From contig CM077115.1 in NCBI GenBank assembly GCA_039619475.1, positions 415,036,557-415,100,556 on the forward strand: a stretch of DNA of 64,000 nt, in the 5' to 3' direction. Shown here piece after piece: positions 21,568-64,000 of the stretch. Within the stretch, counting starts at the first letter, position 1. The number at the start of each line of letters is the position of its first letter. The notes below the pieces were generated by a model, which saw only the letters and a program-made list of their open reading frames with translations, was not told the origin of the DNA and did no database searches. A program made the translations under genes and the position numbers. The DNA comes from Icerya purchasi. Lineage: Eukaryota; Arthropoda; Insecta; Hemiptera; Monophlebidae.

Positions 21568-22290
21568 TAGGTATGTTGCGGATGCAGATTTTTGAGGACA
21601 CATCCACGGATGCAGATGCGGATCTTAGGATTTTTTTAAAAATAAATTTCATATTGATGCATAAATAATATAAAAAACTTGTAATCTTTTACATTTTTAT
21701 TGAATAATTACATACTTAATAATTATAGTTAATAATTGGTGCATTATATTTAATAAAAAGTAATGTCGCCGCCTTCTCAAGTTCCAGTCTGTTTGGCAGA
21801 GGATCATAAATTAAGCCCGCGCTACTGAACAACTGTTCACTAGCTACACCGGCTGGTGCAGGTGATAAAAATCTGCGTGCTATAGTAGATAATATTTTCA
21901 GTTCTTTTCTGTGAACGCTCTACCATTTAAGTGGATTTTCATTTACACTGATCCTTTCCTTATTGCGGTAAGAAAGCAATTCCTTCTTGGGTACAGTGTC
22001 AGCGCTACCATTTTCTGACAATTCTTGACCCTCATCTTCACTTAACGAATCTAGCATTATGGCAAGATCGTTTTTTAAGCCAGCCTTTCTAACTATACCA
22101 GAAGTTCCTGGTTATTCTGTATCTTCATTCAAGGAATCTGCCATTCTTATTCTTTTAGCAACTCTAAATCGATACATCCGCATCCGCATTATTATCCGCA
22201 TTGATTATTGCGTATGCGGATGCAAATGTGAAAATTTATGCGGAAGATCTGCAATTGTGGATGCGGATGCGAATATCCGTAACATCCCTA
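21568..22290 (-). mobile_element. 723 bp hAT element with decayed transposase
   Basis: The terminal repeats TAGGTATGTTGCGGATGC and TAGGGATGTTACGGATAT (right end reversed) are imperfect inverts. Both ends carry many GCGGATGC-type subterminal repeats. TSDs are TGATATAC (21560-21567) and TTATATAC (22291-22298), 7 of 8. The interior contains a minus-strand hAT dimerisation-domain remnant. The size indicates a large internal deletion. Confidence 0.88.
21725..21935 (-). pseudogene. hAT transposase C-terminal dimerisation domain remnant
   Basis: The minus-strand frame reads NENPLKW-stop, then LKILSTIARRFLSPAP and VASEQLFSSAGLIYDPLPNR, then LELEKAATLLFIKYN. This is the NPLxWW ... SSxxSERLFSSAG ... 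R-L-xxxAxxLLFIKxN signature of the hAT family C-terminal domain (ZBED-like). The second Trp of the NPLxWW box has become TAG. The catalytic core and BED finger are missing. Confidence 0.87.
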
Positions 22291-23089
22291 TTATATACTT
22301 CGCAATAACAAGAACAAAAAAGAAATATAAGTGGTCAATGTAGCTAACCACTGCGCATATTACTTGTCAACAAGGCCTATTTTAATGAACAGTGTCGTCC
22401 AGTTTGGACAGTACCAAAAATTTATTAGGCAGCTTCAAAAAAATTTGGCTAGTTCCAAAAACAGCAGTACTTTGAAATTTTTTTTTTTTTATGTAAAAAA
22501 GAATTATAATTATCTAATAACAAATTATGACAACAAAAACAAAAACCGCTAAGATCAAAGTGAACGATTTCTTTTTTTTGTGGTTTCCTTCTTATATTTT
22601 AATGGTGATTGCAATATCGGCTTCCTCAAGTACATGCTTATACCAGTCTTGCATTTTTGTCTTGGAAGAATCTCTTACTAAGCAGGTTTCTTAATGAATT
22701 GAAATCTATTTTAATCAAATAACTTCTTTTTTTTTTTTTTTTTAGTATATTTAATGAAAGAAAATTACTAAAATGAAAAAGAAATAAAAGAAAAAAGTGA
22801 TGTACCGAAACTAAAAGTTTTGCTGTTTCTTATTAATATGTTAGATAACAGAAAGTGTGACGTTAAGAAATGCCGAATATTTTTTTTGACTGACAATTAA
22901 GAGAAAACAAAAAACGAGTTTTGTTTCCTAGAAGCAGAACTAAACAACAGGCCAATGTCTTTCCTTCTTCATGCCCCCTACTGCTGGACATCATTTGCAC
23001 TCTAGCGCTTGCCTTATTGTAGCGGCGGGCACAGGAAACATTCTCGCCTAAAAATGCGCGAGACTAGCGACGATATTCCTATGTTGATG

Positions 23090-23392
23090 ACTATCCTTCT
23101 TCTCTAGTATTGCTGATTGTGCTACTGCTCTCTGCTCTCGTATTTCCTCGTTACGAGCAGTCCTTTAATCCAATATGCTTGACCTTGGCCTTCCGACTCC
23201 TTACTGTACCCACTACATTCTTGCTCTTCTATTTCCTTTTGTTGTTCCTGTGTTGGCTACCTTCCTTTCCTCTATTTCTAATCGCTTCCCGATATAACCT
23301 ACCAATTCTTACGTTTCATCTTTCTGCTAGTCCTTTGCATTGGATAAATGTCTTATGTTGGCGCGCTCAAAAAAATAAAAAAAAAAAAAACT
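23090..23392 (+). mobile_element. Non-LTR retrotransposon 3' end (copy 3, divergent)
   Basis: The plus strand contains TTGGCCTTCCGACTCCTTAC, corresponding to CTTGGTCTTCCTACTCCATA in copy 2 and to CTTGGACTTCCTGCTCCTTA in copy 1. It ends TGTTGGCGCGCTC plus an A-rich tail, similar to GTTGACGAGC+A(n) of the other copies. It is heavily diverged and the 5' boundary is uncertain. Confidence 0.5.
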
Positions 23393-26079
23393 GCTGCTTT
23401 CTTACGGTAAATGATAACTTCAGATTAAATTCGCAACCGAATTTCTACCACCTTCTTTTCCTTTCATTTCTATTTTTTTTTATTTGAAATTTGGTCGTAC
23501 TTTTTGGGACAGAAAAAAATTAACAACATCGGAAATATTCAAATTTCGGAGCTTGGGTAACTCCGAAAAATTCTTAAACCCCGCTTGTCAAATGTAGTGG
23601 TTAATAAAAAAATTAACAACCGCCTTTCAAAGAGTTAAAGGAGGTAAGATTAAAAAATTATTTTATCTACAGAAAATATTTTACTACTATACTAAATGTA
23701 GGGAATTAGTTCTTTAATTAATTGGGGGAAGAAGAAAACATTTTTAAATCATTATGAATGCAGACTATACTGTTTCTAGTAAAAACTCGGATAAACACTG
23801 TATATTGCAGTAGGCAATAAACAAATTGCAGTGAAGTGAAGTAAGTAAATACATTTTTAACATGTTTCTCAAGTCGTGAAAGTGGAAATACCTTTGTTTA
23901 GAACTAAATCAATTTACAACAATATTAAAATTAGAAAAATATAATTTTAACAATACTATAATTGTAAAAAAATATATGACCACGACGGATCGGCAGTTAT
24001 GATGATTAACAAAGAACAAGAGAGGAATTAACAAAATGCTATATATTTTTAAGGAATTTCAAAACAAAGCTACTTAGAATGAAAAATAACTTTCTACATT
24101 TGAAGTTATTCAAAAATGATTACAGATATAACCAAATAAAATCTGTGAGATGAAAATAGTAGTACCTTTGTAAAAAGAGATAACTGTTGCCCAAAATTAT
24201 ATAGACGACTGATATTAAAAAATTAATAGCAAATCAGACACGTGCGAATTGCTAACAATAAAATTATTGTATAGTTACCGTGAATATGGAGTTATTAATT
24301 AGTCATTTTTTCTATGCTTGTGTATTTTACACGTTTTTAATTGAAAGATTGCTATATTTAATGTATTTGGCCTTTAAGAAAATGATAACAAATTTGATTG
24401 ATAAACTAAAATTTTTAAGGTATTTTAGTTGTAAGATTTGACATCTAATAATTATTAACATAATTTTTATCATATCTGGAGTAAAAATATTACTTGTCTT
24501 TTGTCTTACAGTAATATTTATCGATTGTTTTTCCATTTTTATGATGTGCTGAAAGGATTAAACTGGTATTTGTATTGCAATACACTAAAGTACTTATTAG
24601 GTTAGATGGATACAGCTGAAAAATTGCAATACTTTTTATTAATACAGAAAATCATAAAACAATAGAACCACTCAAACTACGTTCAACTATGACAATAAAA
24701 TAGATAGAAAGAGAAATCTTATATTATTAGTTTAGTGTAATCGGTCCTGTCTACGTTTTTATTGGATAATTTTGTTTTGGTTGCCATCACTACACTCACT
24801 CTTCGGTTGTAATGTAACTTCACACTGCTACACGTGTTGGAATTAATAGTTCTGTATTTACAAAAATATTACAATACGAGTACATACAAATCAGTCAGTG
24901 AATGATTTTGTCAAATTTCTTTTCACTATACTATGCACTGCTTATTAGTTTGGTTTATCCGCTGGATTGCCTTTCGCCATTTCTATTAGATCCCTACATA
25001 AATCTATAAACACACCATCGCATGACTGACTATTGTATGTAGTTGTGTGCACTAATTTCTACGATCATGATAAGTTTATTTTCAGTCTGTTCATATAAAA
25101 TGTTTCTTGCATTGTTACCGTAACATGCACTTAGCCTAACACAACGTTCTTCAACATTGTGCGCATTTCCTTTATTGAAATTTTCATTTACTGATAATGG
25201 ATGGAAAACATTCTGCATGCGTTGAATTTAAATGTTCTACCATGTACGTTTTGTTAATTTCATTGCGTTTGTCAGTGTTGCAGAAAAATGAATAAGCTGC
25301 CAAAGACAACTCTTTTTTTGTTTTTCATTTTAAACTATATAGCATAACTTTAAATTAAAATAGGTAGTTTTTCAGTCGTTGTTGCCTGCTATCTTCTATA
25401 CAAAAAAAAACAAAACAATAATAATAAATCGTATTGCATATTTTCTTGTCCCATGTATAAAGCTAATTATTCTTCTTTCTCGTTTATGTGCCGCAGTTCA
25501 CTATCAATAACATCATAAAACAAATATCTTATTGGGAGGATTTGCATTATGCCAAAATTATCGTCAATATTTTTTATTGTCCCCAATGTGCAATGCATTA
25601 AAAAAAATATAACTTTTTTAAGTGTTAATTTAAACTATTAAAATTCAAATGGTAAGAATCCTGGCATTTTAACAAATTGTTAAAAAAGCTATTATTATAG
25701 AATTAACATTTATTTCTACCCAAATATTTGCAAAAATAAATGCATTTTCAAATTAATATTTTATAGGTATTTTACATGCATTCTTGTTAAGTTGTTCTAG
25801 CAAAATATTAATTTTCGTGAAGTCATTAACAATTATCATAATTTAAATACTTCTGGGTAACTTTTATTAAGTTAAATAAACAAAAAATTAATAAGAAATG
25901 AAACTTTAGGTATTGTAAATATGTAATATTTTTTTACATCAGTAATTTTTCAAATGATAAATTATTTGCAACAAAATGTGTTTCGCTTTTTTGTAATTAT
26001 TTATATACTAATAATCTATGTTTAATTATTTCTAATTTACTTCTCATTAAAAAAAAAAAGCGCAAAAATTTGTGGTTAA

Positions 26080-26102
26080 TTGCAATAATAATAATAATAA
26101 TA
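26080..26102 (+). repeat. (AAT)n microsatellite
   Basis: Six to seven AAT units upstream of yurt. Confidence 0.8.
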
Positions 26103-26588
26103 AAGAATGATTTAATGTAATAAAATAAATAACTAAATTATTGGCAACATTTCCAAAATTGAGAAAATAGTAAGCGAAATGACCTGTAGATACGAATCGG
26201 TGTATAAGAACATATATATATATATATACATATATGTATATGCGGTGTAAAGTATACATAATATGATTATGTGTTATAATCCAGAGAACGCTGAATGTAT
26301 GAAAGTTACCTAACTGGTTAAGAGTATGCAACACCTGATTACTTACCCTGGTGAAGTATATCTTTGTTGATCAACTATCTCGAACAAAAAAAAAAAAAAA
26401 AAAAAGTTGTTGATATTTGAAGTTCCGTACGAAATGCCCAGTTGTCCATGTGAATTTCATTCTGTTGCACAGGGTTTGGCTGTTTTGCAACTACTTCATT
26501 AAATTTATACAATGCATAACTGGAATTATGCAAATATTAAACGTTAAATGATAAGTTTTAGTAATTTAATTAGCATTTCTTAAGCGAA

Positions 26589-57888
<31,300 letters not shown>

Positions 57889-58459
57889 GTAAGTTATTAA
57901 TTTTAAAGTCGAACCTATTCGTGTGTACGTAGCCGCCAGTACCACCATCCGGTTTCAATGTTTTTTAAGTATCTTGTTTTTTTTAAAAAGACTTTTCGTT
58001 ATTAATTTATGTTTGTTATAATGATGTTTATTGTGGTTCTTCTTTAGCGCCGCATATTCCTTAGTATATCTTTCCTTAATTTGCCTATATTTGTTTCTTC
58101 GGAGTCTTTTAGTAATCCAGTGATATTCTTTATTTTATTAAGTTTTCGTTAGTTTCCTTTTTTATCCATAATATTTATTCTGTCTTTCTCAGTAGCCACA
58201 CTCATTCACAGCTTCTAGCCTCCTTTTATCTTGTTCAAATAGCAGCTTCACATCAATATAGCATTATGTACTTTATGTTAATGTTTTCCTTGTTTCTACG
58301 TAGATATTTGTGCATGTTAGCAATTGTTTTTTAAATATGAATGCGTACTTGGCCTTGTCGATGCGTTCTTTTATTTCTATCATGCACTTATTGCTCTTCT
58401 GTTATAATGCCTTTTCAAGTATTTAAAACTTTGCACTTGTTCAACAGTTTCATTATTAA

Positions 58460-60961
58460 GGACAAGGTAAGGTTTTAAAGGCGAAATAAAGGTATATTTT
58501 CATGATTTTTTTTTTGGAGATATTAATAATATTGGTTTATTTATTTCTTATACATGTTATAGTATAACATCTAAAGTGTCTTAAGAAAAATTTTCAATTA
58601 AAAATGTCAATAAACAAGTCCATCACAGCGAATCTCCGGAGGCGCCTCGAAAAAAAGTTGTTTTGCGGTGAACTTCATAACTCGTTACTGGATCATCGGA
58701 AACAAAAAAATCGAAATTCGTATAAAAGGTGATATGTTTCTCGAGGTAGTCAGAGATAGTTTGTTTTTTTTCGGTTTTTTTATTTTTGCCAGCATTTGGA
58801 AGTGAAAGACGCGATTTTCGCTAAAAAATTTCGGTGAATTTTTTATTATAAAATGTAAAAAAATTGTAAGAAAAAAAAAACTCCCTCTGATTACCTGTTG
58901 ATTTATGTGTAGAAATAGTGTTTAAAATTTCAAAAGGATTGGTCAAGTAGATTTTGAGTTATAATGTTCACGAACTTCAAAAATGACGTTTGCGAGAAAA
59001 TCGATTTAAATTTTTTTATACTCCAACATACAAAATTAAGCATCAATAAAAGGGTATAATTTTTTATACCTACACAGAATCATCAATGCCAGCTCCGTAC
59101 AGTGAAACACTGTCATTCAGGATGTCCAATGCATCTTTTTACTCTTGCCTACGTTGGCCTCTTTACTTGTACGTGAAGCTTGTTCGTCCGCTCTGGTTAT
59201 TCGTAGTTCGTCAGATGCGCGCACCCATTGGTGAGCACTTGGGTCTGTGGAGATGCTCATTTCATTCAAAATGGACAACAAAGCAAAAAATCCTTCATTG
59301 AAAGTGCATGCTGCTACATTTGCTGCAATTTCAACAATGATTGCAGTACCGCTCACTGATTTTGGAGAGATTTTCCAAATAAGTTGATTGAAACTTATTC
59401 TGCGTGAGACCTCCAAGACACCGCTGCAAAATTGCGTCCTTGCTCAAATCTTCGTAGATTGGTTTTATCGTTTCTGTAGCATCTCTAGGAAGAGCACTGT
59501 AGCTGCGTTTGAATGAATCCAGAGTGTTTGCAGCTGCCGCTTTTTGCCATTCACATCAAGAATCCTCACCATTTGGGCATTTGTCGTGATGTGGTTTCTC
59601 GTCTGTCGAGCAGTAGTGATAGTATGCCGCCGAAATCGCATTATTCATTTTTTTTTACACAATCGTGGTTTCGTCGGATGGCCAGTCCATAATATACGGT
59701 CAATTTGTCGATCATTTTTGCAGTGAGTTTACCTTTTCCAGAGAGAATTTTCCTTTTTATTTTTTTTCCTGTTTTAGTTTCACTATCGACCGCAGTTGTT
59801 TTTACTAGTTCACGTAAACGAGTACCCATTCTTTTCTACACATATCCTATGCATTCTTTCTTATTTATCGTGTAATCTTCACCATACGGTTCAGCATTTA
59901 CCACACCACTGTAGGTTTTCGAGTCGCCATCTCCTATATAATTTTTAAATATCACTCGAAAATATTCTAAGGAGCGTTTGAACACCTGTATGATGGCGTC
60001 TACTTCCATGTTGCCTCATAGACCAACATGATTTATTTTACAGTTTTCGCTGTTGTCGTGTTCTTCGTTCCATTCTTCAAATTCGGCGGTATCTAGCTTA
60101 TTTTCCCAAAATTTTACATTGGTGGCGGTAAGAACTCTTGACAAACATCAAAAACCTTTGCCGTATAGTAACCGATCAAAGAAGCGACACCGGCTAAACT
60201 TTCCGTTTTGCATGTGCGAAAAGACATTTTCCCATCACAATTAACGCACTTCATTAATGTAGATAAAGTTGAAAATACTGAAAGAAAGTCTATAATTCTG
60301 TAATGTTTCTCTAAATCTTGCTCTACACTTCCTGCAGTACTCAGTTTTATTTTTTTATACGATGCGCTGGACGCTTCCACATTGTCATTTTTGCGTTTTG
60401 GGAAATTTTTTTCTCTCGGTCGACCTAAAATATCACCACCTTTCTACCGATTTTGTCTTGTCACTTTTTTTGGCAATTCGCAAATAAATAAATAATTTAT
60501 CACAACACAACACAAACCGAGCGAAAATACAGCTACAAACGAATGAACACAAACAAAAATTAACGGAAAACTACGATAAAATTTTACCGTCTCTGTACAC
60601 ATCCGCTCGGCTGAAAGTATGCATGTAAACTGATTTACCGGAAATATACTGTATACGATATACCGGAAATACACAATATATGCAAGGCCAGTTTACATAC
60701 TTACAAAGACCTATAAAAGTAGAAAGTAATTAGTTTATAAAGGGATTAAAGCAAATTGCAGGTAGACGCGTCAAGCAGTTGTCAGGCAGGTATAAAAATC
60801 GAGCATAAGGGCCGGTCGCTTGAAACGCTGTATCTTTGTTAGTTTTGCTCCGATTTACTTGAAATTTTGAGATAATACTCTCGACATCTTGCACATTCAG
60901 AAAAATAAATAATAAAAAAAAAAAAAATGCAAAAAAAAAAGTTTTAAAACCTTAGCCCGCC
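58460..60961 (-). mobile_element. 2.5 kb TTAA-flanked DNA transposon with Mutator-like-domain transposase (Kolobok-like)
   Basis: TTAA occurs at both outer edges (58456-58459, 60962-60965). The terminal repeats GGACAAGGTAAGGTTTTAAA and GGGCGGGCTAAGGTTTTAAA (right end reversed) match at 16 of 20 positions. The minus strand contains a transposase pseudogene (60475-59090), preceded by a ~490 bp leader and followed by ~630 bp of non-coding DNA. TTAA duplications fit Kolobok or piggyBac. The protein is not piggyBac-like, so Kolobok-like is the better guess. Confidence 0.75.
59090..60475 (-). pseudogene. Mutator-like-domain transposase, internally deleted
   Basis: In order on the minus strand: a basic start (KKVTRQNR-stop-KGGDILGRPRE), YRIIDFLSVFSTLSTLMKC, then a jump to SLAGVASLIGYYTAKVFDVC. 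Shifted pieces follow, including YIGDGDSKT (59944-59930), KRMGTRLRELVKTT, KLTAKMIDKLTVYYGLAIRR, STDEKPHHDKCPNGEDS and FNQLIWKISPKSVSGTAIIV. These motifs are characteristic of the large insect family annotated with a Mutator-like transposase domain. The stretch that normally carries the first catalytic Asp is deleted. A short deletion between TQN and SFNQLIW appears to remove the NES Glu. Numerous stops confirm a pseudogene. Confidence 0.85.
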
Positions 60962-63900
60962 CTTAACTCCAATGTGCATGTGTATAGAATTTGCCGTTTT
61001 TATATAATCATCGTTAGTTTATAGTTGCTTAGCGTCGTTTCTAAATTTCGCAAATTTTTCTCCATGTTTTCTGTATTTTTTGTCGTTATTGCTACGCCAT
61101 TTAAAAATATTAGAAATATAATATATATTCAACCCGTTAATTTCGATCTTTTGCTATTATCTCGTATTTTTTAAAAAACCTCTTCTATGTATAAAAAACA
61201 AATGCAATTGAGCACCTTTGACGAACTCCTCTTTTTATTTTGGCGTTTATTTCTTGGTTTCCTATTCTTATTATTGTTTCGTGGTATTTATAAATTTCAT
61301 TTTAAATGTAAACAACTATAAATTAAGTTTTTAAATTTCAATCATTTAATTTTGCGTTCTGCTTTTATTTTTCAGTTATTTAAAAAACAAAATAGTATTT
61401 TAACGGTTTTATTTCGTATAATTCGTTTGCTTATAATTAACGCTTATTACTTCTCGCACATATGACCTTAATATCGAACCGGTTTCAGTCCTTGGTTCGT
61501 AATTTGAATAATATTGCAGAAGCAATCCTTTGTATTCATTCGGGTTTCTGAATCATTGCTCTAATCTCAGCTAAACTCAACGTACGACAATGATGTGTTT
61601 ATATATTTAGTTGAGAGCGGAATTATTATATTTGTTTTTAAACATCTCAGGAAATGGTCGTAAAATTATCTTGGTAAAGTTACCAGCGTAAAAAGATTTG
61701 TTGCAACTTCAGATAAAACAGTAGCTTTATTGGAAGGAGGCGAGGCAACTCACTCTACTTTCAAACTACTTATGATACTTAAGTTTTTCTGACACTCTTC
61801 TGTGTAACATATCTAGACGGAAAAACACAGCTAGTTCAAATATTACGATAATGTAATTTAATAATGTGGGATCATTATATCAATTTAAGAGAATAACAAT
61901 AAAAGCCTTGAAATTCTACAGGAATAATAACAACTGGACAAGTTGAGAAACTGCTCTATTGGCGGACAACTTAAGTAGAGATTACACGTTGCATGCCTCA
62001 AAAATCTCGTGTCAGTGATGTCAAGACGCACTTTAAATTACTTTATCCGCGCATTAAGAGTTTAATTTCTTCCCTGAAAATAATCATAATCTGAAACAGG
62101 ACTTATCGGTAGTGGAATTCTTCTTTCAGAAGAAGGTGCTAAAATAAACATTTCATATAGTGTTTATAATCTCATTAATGGCATGTGAATAAGGAATACA
62201 AAACATTTGAACGAAAAACAGTTCGAATAGAAGAATGAAACGAAAGATTAAAATGAATGATCGATTTGAATACGAAATGGCTTGAATAAAATATAGTGCG
62301 GATGATAGGAATGTAGCCTTGAAATAATATCAACCTGTGTTTCTTAGTTCACCGCGGACTAAGAAACATGCATGCATCAAAAAATTTAGAGAATTTTTTT
62401 CAAATAAAACGTTGCCAAATTAAGACATACCTTTAGCTGACTGTTTTATTATTATGTTGTTAATTTAATGAAAAAATTATGTATGTCGTACCGTGATGTT
62501 TACTTTCGTGAGAAATATGTTGCACACATTAATATTTTATTAGTTTTTTAAAATATTGTTTAAATTGTTATTCCGCGACGCTTATCTACTTTTCTGATTA
62601 CGCGGTGTCTTCGATAAGTCTTTTGTCGTAAAATTTCTACATAAAATTCAAAAAAACCTGATCAACTTTGACCGCTTAACATTCTTACATTTTTAGGCAT
62701 TCTGATTTTATGAAAAAATTTCTCTAATAAAATCGAACGTTAAAGAAATATATACGTGTAACAAATTTTTAATTATTTCCAATAAATTATATAACAATAA
62801 TAAATTAAATTAGAGAAAAATCATTATTATTATATAAAAGTATTATCGAACGTGTGATGTATTGTACTATAATAAAAGTGAATGTGTGCATATCAAAAGA
62901 TTTAATGATTTAACAAGAAAATTACAAAAATGTATCTATTAACACGAGTGAATCATATAAAACCGATAATTATTATTCGTCATTATTACTGGCTAAAATA
63001 ACACCTATTCAATATGAAATGAAAAAACACAAGTATTATTTGTAATTAAAAATAAATGTAAAAGCATTCATTTATACTTGTAAAATTTTACAATAACAGT
63101 TTTTTTATATACAAAAAATTAAAAACATTTTACAATTATTTAGATAAATTTAATAATAACTATACAAATAGTGTAAAGGAAACTACAAGTTTTTTTTTTT
63201 CTTTCCAACATTTATGATAGATTAGAAAAGTTAATCCTGCAAACTTTTCTATATTTGCAAATATTTAACTAGGCACGGTTTACTTAAAGGTTATTTATAT
63301 AAAAAAAAGATTACGTTTTAATAACCTATGTATTATATATAGCTACTTTGATAAGGCTGAACATATTTTTAAAAGATGAAACTATTTGAGAAACCAAATT
63401 GAATAGACAGCTGTCGAAATGGTAAACATTAAATTTAAATAATTTGATAAATTTTTTTAAAGTGAAATAGAAAATAGGAAAATTAATTTAAAATGTTATA
63501 AAGCAATAGAAAATTATTCCGTTATTATAACGTACAATTAAACCAAACATATTTTATTAACATTTTATGAACGCTTAATGTATAATAATATACTAATTTT
63601 ATATTAATAATTAATAATAATATAACCTTTAAACTTAATTGTATAAGGATATGTTGATAAATATATTAAGATTAAAAATTATAGATTTATTTCTATTCAA
63701 AGTATTTCTAAGTGTAAGTTAAAAAAGATAGATTGTCCTACTTTCCTTGCATGATTGAGGAATAAAATAATAATAATAATAATAATAAATTATTATAATA
63801 ATTATAATGCCTTTACATTATTTTAAAATAATTGTGTATGTCGGTATTATTCAGCATCTGCTAGCTTTTGAATTGAGGAAGTAACTGTCAAAACTTTTTT

Positions 63901-64000
63901 TTTTTTTTTTTTTTTTGGTATGACTAATATTACGAAAATGGTTATCTTCTTTTTCATAATTCCAAACATTGATCAGTTCGTTGATTTCTCTTGAAGCCCT
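60962..64000. other. AT-rich end of window within or downstream of yurt
   Basis: I find no exon, transposon or RNA gene here. It holds short T- and A-tracts, an (AAT)n run at 63766-63788 and a 20-nt T-tract at 63897. It is probably still yurt intron, because the protein is incomplete. Confidence 0.5.
63766..63788 (+). repeat. (AAT)n microsatellite
   Basis: Seven AAT units near the right edge of the window. Confidence 0.85.

Larger units (their letters stand above)
16816..26588. other. Intergenic region between divergent Phb2 and yurt
   Basis: About 9.8 kb of AT-rich DNA containing two hAT-like MITEs, a Penelope-like fragment, a larger hAT relic and a LINE 3' end. Promoters and any 5' untranslated exons of both genes must lie here but are not identifiable. 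The stretch 23400-26580 has only an (AAT)n run at 26080 and an (AT)n at 26214; I see no gene in it. Confidence 0.6.

Noticed and set aside
24760..25220. Possible promoter or 5' exon of yurt, with repeated TCAGT initiator-like motifs and a 62-residue minus-strand frame
   Set aside because: TCAGT is too short to be informative and there is no downstream element or transcript evidence; not called.
59086..59301. Plus-strand frame within the TTAA-flanked element
   Set aside because: Antisense of the recognisable minus-strand transposase motifs.

Overview
This is an AT-rich eukaryotic nuclear window, almost certainly from an insect; the transposon mix suggests a hemipteran-like genome, but that is only an impression. 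Coding sequence is sparse, split into short exons with GT-AG introns (plus one AT-AC intron) and embedded in a dense layer of decayed transposable elements. There are no bacterial operons, CRISPR arrays, rRNAs or convincing tRNAs.

Three host genes are supported. (1) The last coding exon of a kelch-repeat (KLHL17-type) protein lies on the + strand at 201-444. (2) A complete prohibitin-2 gene lies on the - strand, from the ATG at 16815 to the stop at 2764. It has seven exons totalling 906 bp (301 aa), every junction was checked by eye, and one intron (7009-6784) has textbook U12-type AT-AC splice signals. (3) The 5' part of a yurt/EPB41L5-type FERM protein lies on the + strand in ten exons between 26589 and 57888. 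It covers the whole FERM domain and the start of the FERM-adjacent region, and the C-terminal exons must lie beyond the window. The kelch gene and Phb2 are convergent (about 2.3 kb between stops). Phb2 and yurt are divergent (about 9.8 kb between start codons).

The rest is introns and intergenic DNA filled with mobile-element relics:
- a 601 bp mariner whose two arms are inverted copies of the same end;
- two Tc1/mariner-superfamily elements with terminal inverted repeats (TIRs) and TA target duplications, one inserted in a (TA)n microsatellite;
- several hAT-like elements with recognisable 8-bp target-site duplications (TSDs);
- a 2.5 kb element with Mutator-like-domain transposase remnants but TTAA duplications (Kolobok-like);
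- a Penelope-like fragment cut off inside its GIY-YIG domain;
- three 3' ends of one non-LTR family, a Jockey-like tail, a second LINE reverse-transcriptase relic and a LINE ORF1 fragment with a zinc knuckle;
- a Helitron-like 3' end;
- at least two MITE families and several microsatellites.
All transposase and RT genes seen are broken.

The host genes have unrelated roles: Cul3 adaptor-type kelch protein, mitochondrial inner-membrane scaffold, and epithelial polarity and septate-junction regulator. They appear to be neighbours only. The most notable single observation is the AT-AC minor-spliceosome intron in prohibitin-2. The palindromic mariner and the TTAA-flanked element follow.
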